From Methylorubrum populi (GTDB taxonomy: Bacteria > Pseudomonadota > Alphaproteobacteria > Rhizobiales > Beijerinckiaceae): a DNA stretch of 64,000 bases. Position numbers and translations under genes: made by a program. The stretch spans positions 817,961-881,960 of the forward strand of contig JAQIIU010000003.1 of NCBI GenBank assembly GCA_036946625.1, in the 5' to 3' direction. This document shows, one piece after another, positions 8,663 through 18,257 of this stretch. The first letter of the stretch is position 1. Each line of letters begins with the position of its first letter. The notes below the pieces were generated by a model. The model saw nothing but the letters and a program-made list of their open reading frames with translations. It searched no databases and was not told where the DNA came from.

Positions 8663-9789
8663 CACAGGGTCCTCGCGATGACGAGCCGCTGGATGTCGGA
8701 GGTGCCCTCGTAGATCTGGCACACCCGCACATCGCGGTAGATCTTGGCCACGCCGTACTCTTCCAGGTAGCCGTAGCCGCCGAGCGTCTGGATCGCCCCG
8801 GAGCAGACGGCCTCCGCCGTCTCGCTGGCGACGAGCTTGGCCATCGAGGCCTCGCGCAGGCAGGGGCGGCCCGCATCCTTGAGGGCGGCGGCGTGCAGCA
8901 CGAGCTGGCGCGCCGCCTCCAGCCGGGCGGCGAGGTCGGCCAGACGGAAGCCGACCGCCTGATGCGCGATGATGGGGCTGCCGAAGCTGCGGCGTTCCTT
9001 GGCGTAGGCGACGGCGATGTCGAGGGCGCCTTGAGCCATGCCGACGCATTGCGCGGCGATGCCGATGCGTCCGACCTCCAGATTGGCCAGCGCCGTGCGG
9101 TAGCCGCCGCCGATCCGGCCCAGCACCGCGTCGTCGGGCAGTTCCAGCCCCTCGAACAGCAGCGCGCAGGTGTCCGAGGCACTCTGGCCCAGCTTGTGCT
9201 CGACTTTCTCGACGCCGTAGCCCGGCGTGTCGGTGGGGACGAGGAAGGCGGTCATGCCCTGGCGTCCCGCTTCCGGATCGGTGACCGCGACGACGAGGGC
9301 GAGGCCGGCGATGCGGCCGGAGGTGATGAACTGCTTGCGCCCGTCGAGCCGCCAGCCGCCCTCGACGCGCCGGGCCCGGGTGCGGATCGCCGCCGCGTCG
9401 GAACCGGCATCGGTCTCGGTCAGGGCGAAGGCGCCGATGGTGCGGCCGGAGACGAGATCGGGCAGCCAGCGCGCCTTCTGCGCCGCGCTGCCCTCCGCCA
9501 GCAGGCTGTTGACGATCAGGCCGTTCTGGATGCTGACGATGGTGGAGAGCGCTCCGTCGCCGGCCGCGAGTTCCATGAGCGCGAGGGCGTAGGAGATGTA
9601 GTCGGCGCCCGCCCCGCCGAATTCCTCGGGCGCCGTCATGCCCATCAGGCCGAGGCCTGCGACCGCCTCGAACACCTCCGCCGGATAGCAGCCGTCCCGC
9701 TCGAACACCCGCGACCGCGGCCGGATCGCGTCGCCGACGAAGGCGCGCACCGCGTCGCGGATCATGGTCTGCTCGTCCGTCAGGATCAT
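8662..9789 (-). CDS. acyl-CoA dehydrogenase
   Basis: A flavoprotein that introduces the alpha,beta double bond into acyl-CoA. The 375-aa product starts MILTDEQTMIRDAVRAF and carries the FAD/substrate motif FALTETDAGSDAAAIRTRA, the GYGYLEEYGVAKIYRD segment, and the catalytic Glu in QIYEGTSDIQRL near the C-terminus. The frame is open upstream of 9789, but the family start is at this ATG. It is the first gene of a two-gene unit with the thiolase and is divergent from the OmpW-like gene, with about 215 bp of shared upstream DNA. Confidence 0.94.
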   Translation of the reverse strand: MILTDEQTMIRDAVRAFVGDAIRPRSRVFERDGCYPAEVFEAVAGLGLMGMTAPEEFGGAGADYISYALALMELAAGDGALSTIVSIQNGLIVNSLLAEGSAAQKARWLPDLVSGRTIGAFALTETDAGSDAAAIRTRARRVEGGWRLDGRKQFITSGRIAGLALVVAVTDPEAGRQGMTAFLVPTDTPGYGVEKVEHKLGQSASDTCALLFEGLELPDDAVLGRIGGGYRTALANLEVGRIGIAAQCVGMAQGALDIAVAYAKERRSFGSPIIAHQAVGFRLADLAARLEAARQLVLHAAALKDAGRPCLREASMAKLVASETAEAVCSGAIQTLGGYGYLEEYGVAKIYRDVRVCQIYEGTSDIQRLVIARTL

Positions 9790-10004
9790 CGGCCGGTTCC
9801 TCCCGGATGCGAGCTTTACGCCGCCTCGGCATCGGCGCGCCCCATCCCTTCGGCCGGGGCGCGACATCCCTCCGCAGCGGTGGTGTGGCCACGGCACAAC
9901 ATCTCCGCGAACCCGCCGCGGGCACGATTTTGGTATGGGCTCCTCGGGCCCGATCCCCGGCCATCCTACCCCGCGACGACGCAGGCCGGACAGGGGGGGT
10001 GGAC

Positions 10005-10718
10005 ATGGCTTTCGGGAAAGCGGTCGCGGGAGCGGCCCTGGCGATCGGGCTGATCGCGGCAGGAGGACAGGCGCGTGCGGCGGATCTCGCACCACAGCCG
10101 GCCGTTCCGAGCTTCGCGGCCGCCCCGCAGGACACGTGGTACGTCCAGGCCGGCCTCGCCAGCGTCAACTTCTACGAGCGTGCGCGGGTCTCGGCCTTCG
10201 GCACCGAGATCCCCGGCGCCCGCGCGCGGGTCGGCGACGGCGAGACCTTCGCCCTCGGCGTCGGCTATTTCTTCACGCCGAACATCTCCGCCATCGGCAT
10301 CATCGGCTATCCGCCCACCACCACGATCAGCGGCACCGGCGCCATCGCCGGGCTGACGGCGGGGCGCGTCCAGTACGGTCCGGCGGTCGCGGCGCTCAAC
10401 TACCACTTCCGCAATTTCGGCGCGTTCCAGCCCTTCGTCGGCGTCGGCGTGAACTACACGCTGATCTTCGACACCACGGACGGGGACATCCAGCGCCTGA
10501 AGGTGAACAACGCCCTCGGGCCGGTGCTGCGGGTCGGCTTCGACTACATGCTCACGGACAAGCTCGGCCTGTTCTTCTCGTACAACAAGGTTTTCGTCGG
10601 CACGAAGCTGAAGGGCTTCCTCAACCCGGCCATCCCCGGCCTGGGCGGCGCACGGGTCACCGGCAAGATCGACCTCGATCCCGCCATCCTGCATACCGGT
10701 CTCACCTACCGGTTCTGA
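10005..10718 (+). CDS. OmpW/AlkL-family outer membrane protein
   Basis: A 237-aa outer-membrane beta-barrel. The N-terminus is a clear signal peptide (hydrophobic core GAALAIGLIAAGG, cleavage expected after ARA near residue 25). The mature part has the OmpW features: WYVQAGLASVNF near the start, ALGVGYFFTPNISAIGI, an FQPFVGVGVNYTLIF strand, and the terminal aromatic LTYRF needed for barrel assembly. OmpW-family AlkL is known to help alkanes cross the outer membrane. Lying among hydrocarbon-oxidation genes, this protein may do the same here. The ATG at 10005 follows a G-rich ribosome-binding site. Confidence 0.85.
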   Translation: MAFGKAVAGAALAIGLIAAGGQARAADLAPQPAVPSFAAAPQDTWYVQAGLASVNFYERARVSAFGTEIPGARARVGDGETFALGVGYFFTPNISAIGIIGYPPTTTISGTGAIAGLTAGRVQYGPAVAALNYHFRNFGAFQPFVGVGVNYTLIFDTTDGDIQRLKVNNALGPVLRVGFDYMLTDKLGLFFSYNKVFVGTKLKGFLNPAIPGLGGARVTGKIDLDPAILHTGLTYRF

Positions 10719-10763
10719 CGCGAGAAAGATCGGAAGCCCGGCGCCGGCAAGGAGAACGATACC

Positions 10764-11705
10764 GTGGCGATGCCCGCCCTCTTCCAGAGCCTGCGCCTGC
10801 CGGCCATCGCCGCGCCGATGTTCCTCACATCGGGCCCGGATCTCGTGGTCGAGGTCTGCCGCTCCGGGGTGGTCGGCACCTTTCCGGCGCTGAACCAGCG
10901 CAGCACGGACGGGTTCGTCGTCTGGCTCGACGCGATCGCGGCGCGCCTCGCCGAGCATCCGGGGGCGGCGCCCTACGGCGTGAACCTCATCGTCCACCGC
11001 TCGAACCCGCGGCTCGCGGCCGATCTCGACGCGGTGGTGCGCCACCGGGTGCCGCTGGTCGTCACCTCGCTCGGCGCGGTGCGCGACGTGGTGGACGCGA
11101 TCCATTTCTACGGCGGGCTCGTGTTCCACGACGTGATCGGCCGGCGCCACGCCGAGAAGGCGGCCGCGGCCGGGGTCGACGGCATCGTCGCCGTCTGTGC
11201 CGGGGCGGGGGGCCATGCCGGCACGCTCTCGCCCTTCGCGCTGGTCGCCGAGATCCGCTCGTTCTTCTCCGGCGCGATCGCGCTCTCCGGCGCCATCTCG
11301 ACCGGAGCCGACATCGCCGCCGCGCGGGCGATGGGGGCCGATCTCGCCTATCTCGGCACCCGCTTCCTCGCGACGAAGGAATCCCTCGTCGGCGAGGCGC
11401 AGAAGCGGATGACCGCTTCCGCCGGCACCGCCGACATCCTCTACACGCCAGCGATCTCGGGGGTGGCGGCGAACTTCCTGCGCCCCTCGATCGCCGCGGC
11501 CGGGCTCGACCCGGACAACCTCGTCCCCCACGGCGCCCTCGACATGGAGAACGAGGCGAGAGCCTGGAAGTCGGTCTGGTCGGCCGGCCAGGGCGTGGCG
11601 GCTTTCGACGACGTGCCGGCCGCCGCCGCTCTCTGCGCGCGCCTGACGGCCGAGTACCGCGCGGCGCTTGCCCGCCTCGCCGACGACCCGTTCACGCGCG
11701 AATAG
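10764..11705 (+). CDS. nitronate monooxygenase (2-nitropropane dioxygenase family)
   Basis: An FMN-dependent TIM-barrel enzyme that oxidises alkyl nitronates; relatives can also act as enoyl reductases. The 313-aa product shows LPAIAAPMFLTSGPDLV at the N-terminus, PYGVNLIVHRSNPR, the glycine-rich CAGAGGHAGTLSPFALVAEI with the conserved His, and LSGAISTGADIAAARAMGADLAYLGTRF for FMN-phosphate binding. The GTG at 10764 is preferred because AAGGAG lies 9 nt upstream. It follows the OmpW-like gene by 45 bp and is probably co-transcribed, ending at the terminator at 11748-11782. Its role in the cluster is unclear. Confidence 0.88.
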   Translation: MAMPALFQSLRLPAIAAPMFLTSGPDLVVEVCRSGVVGTFPALNQRSTDGFVVWLDAIAARLAEHPGAAPYGVNLIVHRSNPRLAADLDAVVRHRVPLVVTSLGAVRDVVDAIHFYGGLVFHDVIGRRHAEKAAAAGVDGIVAVCAGAGGHAGTLSPFALVAEIRSFFSGAIALSGAISTGADIAAARAMGADLAYLGTRFLATKESLVGEAQKRMTASAGTADILYTPAISGVAANFLRPSIAAAGLDPDNLVPHGALDMENEARAWKSVWSAGQGVAAFDDVPAAAALCARLTAEYRAALARLADDPFTRE

Positions 11706-11747
11706 CGTTTCGCCGTTCCTCCCGTCCTTGACCCGGACCACCTTGAG

Positions 11748-11782
11748 CCGTGCCGTCCCAGTGACGGCACGGTTTCTTCTTT
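11748..11782 (+). terminator. rho-independent terminator
   Basis: A perfect 10-bp stem CCGTGCCGTC / GACGGCACGG with a 5-nt loop, followed by the T-rich tail TTTCTTCTTT. It lies 43 bp after the nitronate monooxygenase and closes the OmpW-nitronate monooxygenase unit before the convergent aldehyde dehydrogenase. Confidence 0.9.
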
Positions 11783-11913
11783 GCCGAGGCGAAGGTGGGC
11801 TGGTTCCGAGCCGCGCGGCGATCCTGAAACGGCAGCGGCTTGCGCGATCCTTCGATCACGGAAGCCGCTCGACACGCGGAGCCTCGCACCCCGCGATGCG
11901 GATGGCGGTGGCC

Positions 11914-13332
11914 TCAGGCCGCGGGGCGGCGGATCGTGACGGTCTTCGGGTTGGTGAACTCCTCCAGCCCGCCGATGCCGTTCTCCTGGCCGACGCCCGA
12001 CTGCTTGTGGCCGCCGAAGGCCGCGAAGGGCGAGAGCGCCAGCGCCTCGTTGATCCAGACGCTGCCGGCCTCGATCCGTCCGGCGAGCCGCAGGGCGCGG
12101 GCCTCGTCGCCGGTCCAGATCGTGGCGGCGAGCCCGTACTCGCTGGCATTGGCGCGGGCCACCACCTCGTCCTCGTCGGTGAAGCGGATCAGCGGCAGGA
12201 CCGGGCCGAACTGCTCCTCCTGCACGATGCGGCTCGTCTCCTCGGGATCGTCGATCAGCGTCACGGGGATGAAGTAGCCCGGTCCCTCGGGCGCGCGGCC
12301 CGCCTCGATCACCCTCGCGCCGGAGGTCCGGCAATCGGCCAGCAGCGCCTGCACGCGCTCGTACTGGGCGCGGTTCTGCACCGGCCCCAGCGCGATGCCC
12401 TGCTGCGCGCCGTCGCCCATCGGCACCGCTTCGGCGATGGCGCGCAGGGCCGCGAGGACATCGTCGTAGATGTCCGCGTGCACGTAGGCGCGCTTCGTCG
12501 CCACGCAGATCTGGCCGCTGTTGGTGAAGGCCGACCAGAAGATCCGCTCGGCGACAGCGCGCACGTCCACGTCGGGGAAGACGATCGCCGGATCGTTGCC
12601 GCCGAGTTCGAGCGTGATCCGCTTCAGGGTCGGGGCGGCGCTCGCCATCACCCGCCGTCCCGTGGCGGTCGAGCCGGTGAAGCTGATCTTGCCGAAGCCC
12701 TGGTGCGCCGTCATCAGCGGCCCGAGTCCGTCGCCGCCGGTGACGATGTTGACGACGCCCGGCGGCAGGATCTCGCGCAGCAATTCACCGATCCGCAGCA
12801 CGCAGAGCGGCGTGAACGGCGAGGGCTTCAGCACGAGGGTGTTGCCGGTGAGGATCGCGGGGGCGATCTTCCAGACCGAGAGCAGGATGGGGAAGTTCCA
12901 CGGCGAGATCGCCCCCACCACGCCGATCGGCACGCGGTGCGTCTCGACCCGGTGCTCGGGCGTGTCCTCCACCACCGCGACGGGCAGTTCCATCGAGGCG
13001 ATCGCGCCGCACCACTGGGCGGCCGCCGTCACCTCGAACTGCGCCTGGGCCAGCGGCTTGCCCTGCTCGCGGGTCAGGAGCCGGGCGAGCGCGTCGGCGT
13101 TCGCCGCGATCGCCTCGCCGATCCGGGCGACGCGGGCCTGACGCTCGGCCCAGGGTGTCGCGGCCCAGCCGGGGAAGGCGCGCGCCGCCGCCGCGACCGC
13201 CGCGTCGAGTTCCGCCGCACCTGCATCGGGCACCTGGGCGAAGACTTCGCCGTTGGCCGGATTGCGCACCGGGATGCGGCCGGGGGCGGCGGCGTCGCGC
13301 CCGTCGATCGTCATGGCCGTGAAGTCCAGCAT
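11914..13332 (-). CDS. NAD(P)-dependent aldehyde dehydrogenase (XylC-like)
   Basis: Oxidises an aldehyde to the carboxylic acid. The 472-aa product has the complete ALDH core: SPWNFPILLSVWKIAPAI, GFGKISFTGSTATGRRV for the cofactor, the general base Glu in LELGGNDP, the nucleophilic Cys in SGQICVATKR, and the EEQFGPVLPLI segment. It is transcribed with the alcohol dehydrogenase upstream (about 60 bp gap), away from the monooxygenase genes. Together the pair would convert an alcohol made by the XylM-like hydroxylase into an acid ready for CoA activation. The substrate cannot be read from sequence. Confidence 0.93.
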   Translation of the reverse strand: MLDFTAMTIDGRDAAAPGRIPVRNPANGEVFAQVPDAGAAELDAAVAAAARAFPGWAATPWAERQARVARIGEAIAANADALARLLTREQGKPLAQAQFEVTAAAQWCGAIASMELPVAVVEDTPEHRVETHRVPIGVVGAISPWNFPILLSVWKIAPAILTGNTLVLKPSPFTPLCVLRIGELLREILPPGVVNIVTGGDGLGPLMTAHQGFGKISFTGSTATGRRVMASAAPTLKRITLELGGNDPAIVFPDVDVRAVAERIFWSAFTNSGQICVATKRAYVHADIYDDVLAALRAIAEAVPMGDGAQQGIALGPVQNRAQYERVQALLADCRTSGARVIEAGRAPEGPGYFIPVTLIDDPEETSRIVQEEQFGPVLPLIRFTDEDEVVARANASEYGLAATIWTGDEARALRLAGRIEAGSVWINEALALSPFAAFGGHKQSGVGQENGIGGLEEFTNPKTVTIRRPAA

Positions 13333-13393
13333 CGTGATCCTCCCTCGTCGTCCAGGATTGCTCTTGTCGTCTCAGGTCGCGGGTGCCGGCGCC

Positions 13394-14500
13394 TCAGTCG
13401 ATGCGCAGCACCGCCTTGACGCAGCGGCCGGCATGCGCGTCGGCGATCGCCTCGTTGATCTCGGAGAAGGGATAGAAGCGCACGAAGCGCTCGACCGGCA
13501 GGCGGCCGGCGGCGTGGAGCGCGACCAGTTCGGGCAGGAAGCTCTGCGGGTCGCTGTCGCCCTCGATGATGCCCTTCACCGTGAAGCCGGCCGAGATCGC
13601 CGGGACGATCGGCAGGCGTAAGGCGGCGTCGAGGGTGCCCGGCACGCCGACCATGCCGAGGGTGCCGCGCGGGCCCAGCATCGCGAGGGCGGATTCGAGC
13701 GCCACGACGTTGCCGCTGGTGTCGAACACGTAGTCCACACCCGCCGGCAGGATCGCGCGGACCGCCGCGGCGGCATCCTCCGCCGCAGGGTCGATGGCGT
13801 GGGTCGCGCCGAGTTCGAGGCCGAGCGCCCGCCGTTCCGGGCGCGGCTCGATCAGGACGATCTGCGCGCACGCGGCGATCGTGCCGCCCAGCACGGCGCT
13901 GAGACCCACCGCGCCGCCCCCCATGACGACGAGCGCCGAGCCGGCCTTTGCCGCGAGCGAGCGCAGCACGCCGCCGACGCCGGTCTGCACCCCGCAGCCG
14001 AGCGGCGCCAGCGTGCCGAGGTCGGCCTCCGCGGGCAGCTTCACCACGTTGCGGGCGCTGCCGATGCACAGGCTGGCGAAGGAGGACTGGCCGAAGAAGC
14101 GGGCAGCCACCCGGCCACCGGCCTCATCGTGTACCGGCGAGCCGCCCTCGGCGTCGACGCAGGCGAAGTTGAGGGCCATGAAGCTGTGGCAATAGGCCGG
14201 GCTCGCGCTGCGGCAGGTCGGGCAGCCGCCGCAGGAATCGAAGGTCAGCAGCACCTTGTCGCCCGGCGCGACGTGGGAGACGCCGGGGCCCACCGCCTCG
14301 ACGAGGCCCGCCCCCTCGTGGCCGAGGATGAGCGGGAACGGGCTGCCCATCGCTCCGGAAGCGAAGATCAGGTCCGTGTGGCAGATGCCGGCGGCCTTGA
14401 CCCGGACGCGCACCTGCCCGGACCCGGGTCCGGCGATGTCGACGGGGCGCAGGCGGAACCGGTCCTGCGGCGCGTCGAGGACGGCGGCGAGTGCCTCCAT
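13394..14500 (-). CDS. zinc-dependent alcohol dehydrogenase (aryl-alcohol/XylB-like)
   Basis: Oxidises a primary alcohol to the aldehyde with NAD. The 368-aa product is a medium-chain dehydrogenase with the catalytic zinc region AGICHTDLIF, the GHEGAG motif, all four structural-zinc cysteines in the C-x2-C-x2-C-x7-C array SCGGCPTCRSASPAYC, and a Rossmann GGGAVGLSAVLGG. The length and the cofactor domain match the aryl-alcohol dehydrogenase (XylB) branch. It is the first gene of the ADH-ALDH unit and is divergent from the XylM-like gene, sharing a 263-bp intergenic region that should contain the control sites of both. Confidence 0.92.
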   Translation of the reverse strand: MEALAAVLDAPQDRFRLRPVDIAGPGSGQVRVRVKAAGICHTDLIFASGAMGSPFPLILGHEGAGLVEAVGPGVSHVAPGDKVLLTFDSCGGCPTCRSASPAYCHSFMALNFACVDAEGGSPVHDEAGGRVAARFFGQSSFASLCIGSARNVVKLPAEADLGTLAPLGCGVQTGVGGVLRSLAAKAGSALVVMGGGAVGLSAVLGGTIAACAQIVLIEPRPERRALGLELGATHAIDPAAEDAAAAVRAILPAGVDYVFDTSGNVVALESALAMLGPRGTLGMVGVPGTLDAALRLPIVPAISAGFTVKGIIEGDSDPQSFLPELVALHAAGRLPVERFVRFYPFSEINEAIADAHAGRCVKAVLRID

Positions 14501-14763
14501 GGAATCGTCTCCCCCGAATTCTTTCGCGATTCACGATCGCGGGCCGAGCATACGCCGCGGCCGGCGCGGGCGACCCCGCCGAAAGGTCGGGTCCGGACGG
14601 GGCCTCATGCCGGTGAGGCGGCGGGCGGCGCCCGTCCCTTTCGGACCCGACCCAGACTTTGGGTTGGGGCGTGCCCCGACGGCGCTTGCCACTCTCCGGG
14701 CAATCGAGATGCCCCGGACACCGCCGCAGCGGTTCCAGGGGCGCTCCGGCCGGGAGGAGGCCC

Positions 14764-15885
14764 ATGCTCGACTACGCCAAATACCTTCTGTCGCCCGTGC
14801 TGCTGGCGACCTCCGCCTACGGGCTCTGGCTCGGCGGTCCCCATGCCTGGCTCGGCTTCGGCATCCTGATCGGCATCCTGCTGTTCGACGCCTTCCTGGA
14901 GCCCGACCACTCGGTGCGCGACACGCGTTTTCCCTGGCTCTACGACGGGATCGTCTCGGTGCAGTTGATCATGGGCTTTGCCATGATCCTGTTCTACGCG
15001 TGGCTGGTCGGGCAGGGCCATTTCGAGACCACGGCGTCGAAGATCGGCGGCTTCGTGACGATGATGTTCACGCAGTTCGTCATCGTGGCCCCGGTGCTCC
15101 ACGAGATGTTCCACCGCGAAAACCTGTTCCATCGCTGGCTCGGCCGGATCGGGATGGTGATGATCTTCGATCCCTGGCGCGAGATCACGCACGTGGTCAC
15201 GCACCACATCCACACCGTGACGCCGGACGACCCCGACTACGCGCGCCGCGGCGAGAACCTCTACCGGCACCTCGCCAAGACCTTCGCCGGCCAGATCGCG
15301 GAATCGTACCATCTGGAGCGCCGGATGTGGACGAAGCGCGAGCGCGCCTGGTGGGACCCGCGCAACGCCTGGGTCTGGCGCGTCGGCATCCTCGCGGGCT
15401 TCGTCGGCCTGCTCTGGCTGATCGGCGGCGGGTCCGGGGCACTGGCCGGGGTCGGAGTCTGCCTGCTCGGCCCCCGCATCCTGCTCGAGATTTTCAACTA
15501 CACCCAGCATTACGGCCTCGTCACCGCGACGCCGGGCCGGTTCGAGCCGCGCCACACCTGGAACCACCTGACCCCGTTCGTGCGCCTCCTGGCCCTGGAG
15601 ATCACCAACCACACCGGCCACCACGAGGACAGCTACAAGCCCTTCTACGAGCTCGTCCCCGACCGCACCGGTCCGAAGCAGCCGCAATTCCTGATCTGCC
15701 TGCTCCTCGCGTTCGTGCCGCCGCTCTGGTTCATGATGATCCGCGAGAAGCTGCACCACTGGGACCGGCACTACGCCACCCCGCAGGAGCGCGAGATCGC
15801 CGAGGCCGAGAACATCCGTGCCGGCTGGGGCGACCTCAACGAACGCCCGAGCCTCGCCCAGGCCCGCTTCGCCGTGGCACCCTGA
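14764..15885 (+). CDS. XylM/AlkB-type membrane di-iron monooxygenase
   Basis: An integral-membrane non-heme di-iron hydroxylase that converts a terminal or benzylic methyl group into an alcohol. The 373-aa product has several hydrophobic segments and the histidine boxes of the family: HEMFH (113-117), HVVTHH (143-148), and HTGHH (283-287), plus the NYTQHYG motif (245-251) that marks the AlkB/XylM group. The C-terminal HWDRHYATPQERE and the ~370-aa length recall XylM (xylene monooxygenase) more than the ~400-aa AlkB. A GGAGG site precedes the ATG. The electron-transfer partner gene follows after 23 bp. Confidence 0.9.
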   Translation: MLDYAKYLLSPVLLATSAYGLWLGGPHAWLGFGILIGILLFDAFLEPDHSVRDTRFPWLYDGIVSVQLIMGFAMILFYAWLVGQGHFETTASKIGGFVTMMFTQFVIVAPVLHEMFHRENLFHRWLGRIGMVMIFDPWREITHVVTHHIHTVTPDDPDYARRGENLYRHLAKTFAGQIAESYHLERRMWTKRERAWWDPRNAWVWRVGILAGFVGLLWLIGGGSGALAGVGVCLLGPRILLEIFNYTQHYGLVTATPGRFEPRHTWNHLTPFVRLLALEITNHTGHHEDSYKPFYELVPDRTGPKQPQFLICLLLAFVPPLWFMMIREKLHHWDRHYATPQEREIAEAENIRAGWGDLNERPSLAQARFAVAP

Positions 15886-15908
15886 CGGACCCGAGGGAGG
15901 ACACGCCG

Positions 15909-16988
15909 ATGTCGGTCGATACCCTCACGGTCCCGGGCGAGACCCGGGCCCCCACCCGCGAGGATGCCCGGGGCTGCCGCATCGCGGTGGCGAGCGAGCG
16001 GGGCTTCACGGTCGGGCGCAACGAGCTGCTGCTGCTCTCCGCGCTCGGCCAGGGCATCAACTACCCGCATTCCTGCCGGGTGGGCACCTGCGGGCGCTGC
16101 AAGACGCGGCTGGTCTCGGGGCGGATCAGCCCGCTGGTGGATTTCGCCCTCTCGCCGCTGACCAACCGCGACCTGAAGGACGGCTACATCCTCGCCTGCC
16201 AGGCCAAGGTGCGCTCCGACCTCGAGATCGAGGTCGGGCTGCTCGATCACCGGGTGACGCTGCCGCGCTCCATCGTCGGCGAAATCTCCGGCTGGCGCAT
16301 CCTGCCCGGCGGCGTGATCGACCTGCGCCTCGCGCTCGAAGAGCCGCTGGTCTTCGAGGCCGGGCAGTACGCGGCGCTCGCCGTCTCCGGCTCCTTCGTG
16401 AGGCGCTCGTTCTCCTTCTACGACGCAGCCCCCGGGTCGGACGGCACCCGTGAGGTCGGCTTCCTCGTCAAGCATCTGCCGGGCGGGCGCTTCTCCGGCT
16501 GGCTGGGGCGCCAAGACCGGCGCGGCGTGCGCATCTGGCTCGAAGGGCCGTTCGGCCAGATGGGCCTCGACGACACCCCGCGCCACGCCCTGTGCGTGGC
16601 CGGCGGCACCGGGATCGCGCCGATCCTGTCGATCGCGGAGGATCGCCTGCGGCGCTTCCCTGCCGAGGGCATCACCATCGTCTTCGGCGTGCGGACACGA
16701 GCCGACCTGTTCGCCCTCGACCGCCTGGAACGGCTCTCAGGCCTGGCCCCCGGCCGCGTGCGCGTCGTGCCGCTCCTCTCCCACGAGCCGGCCGGCAGCG
16801 GCTGGGACGGGGCGCGCGGCCTCGTCACCGCGGCGCTCGACCGAGACCTCGGGATCGATCTGCCGGAGGCCTCCGCCTTCGTCTGCGGCGCGCTCCCGAT
16901 GGTCGAGGCGGTCGAGACCCGGCTCGCCGCGCTGGGCATGCCGCGCGGGCGCATCCACGCCGACAAGTTCGAGCCCTCGGGGCTCTGA
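15909..16988 (+). CDS. XylA-like [2Fe-2S] ferredoxin-FAD/NAD reductase
   Basis: Passes electrons from NAD(P)H through FAD and a plant-type [2Fe-2S] centre to the monooxygenase. The 359-aa product has an N-terminal ferredoxin domain with ligands Cys56, Cys61, Cys64 and Cys97 (CRVGTCGRC...C), the FAD motif RRSFSFYD at 165-172, and the nucleotide motif GGTGIAPI at 232-239. This single-chain ferredoxin-reductase order is that of XylA, not of the separate rubredoxin and rubredoxin reductase used by AlkB. It lies just after the hydroxylase with a GAGGGAGG-type ribosome-binding site, confirming a two-component oxygenase. Confidence 0.92.
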   Translation: MSVDTLTVPGETRAPTREDARGCRIAVASERGFTVGRNELLLLSALGQGINYPHSCRVGTCGRCKTRLVSGRISPLVDFALSPLTNRDLKDGYILACQAKVRSDLEIEVGLLDHRVTLPRSIVGEISGWRILPGGVIDLRLALEEPLVFEAGQYAALAVSGSFVRRSFSFYDAAPGSDGTREVGFLVKHLPGGRFSGWLGRQDRRGVRIWLEGPFGQMGLDDTPRHALCVAGGTGIAPILSIAEDRLRRFPAEGITIVFGVRTRADLFALDRLERLSGLAPGRVRVVPLLSHEPAGSGWDGARGLVTAALDRDLGIDLPEASAFVCGALPMVEAVETRLAALGMPRGRIHADKFEPSGL

Positions 16989-17046
16989 GATCCCGCTCCC
17001 GCCGCGCCCCGGAGCGCGGCGCGGAAGAACCGTTCGAGAGGACCCG

Positions 17047-18255
<1,209 letters not shown>

Positions 18256-18257
18256 CC

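Noticed and set aside
9920..9935. Sigma-54-like -24/-12 promoter upstream of the OmpW-like gene
   Set aside because: The -24 GG is present but the -12 GC is not, and no sigma-54 activator is in the cluster.
8663..10168. N-terminal extension of the thiolase frame through the acyl-CoA dehydrogenase
   Set aside because: The upstream part reads in a different frame over the dehydrogenase and is arginine-rich; thiolase starts at the ATG coupled to the dehydrogenase stop.
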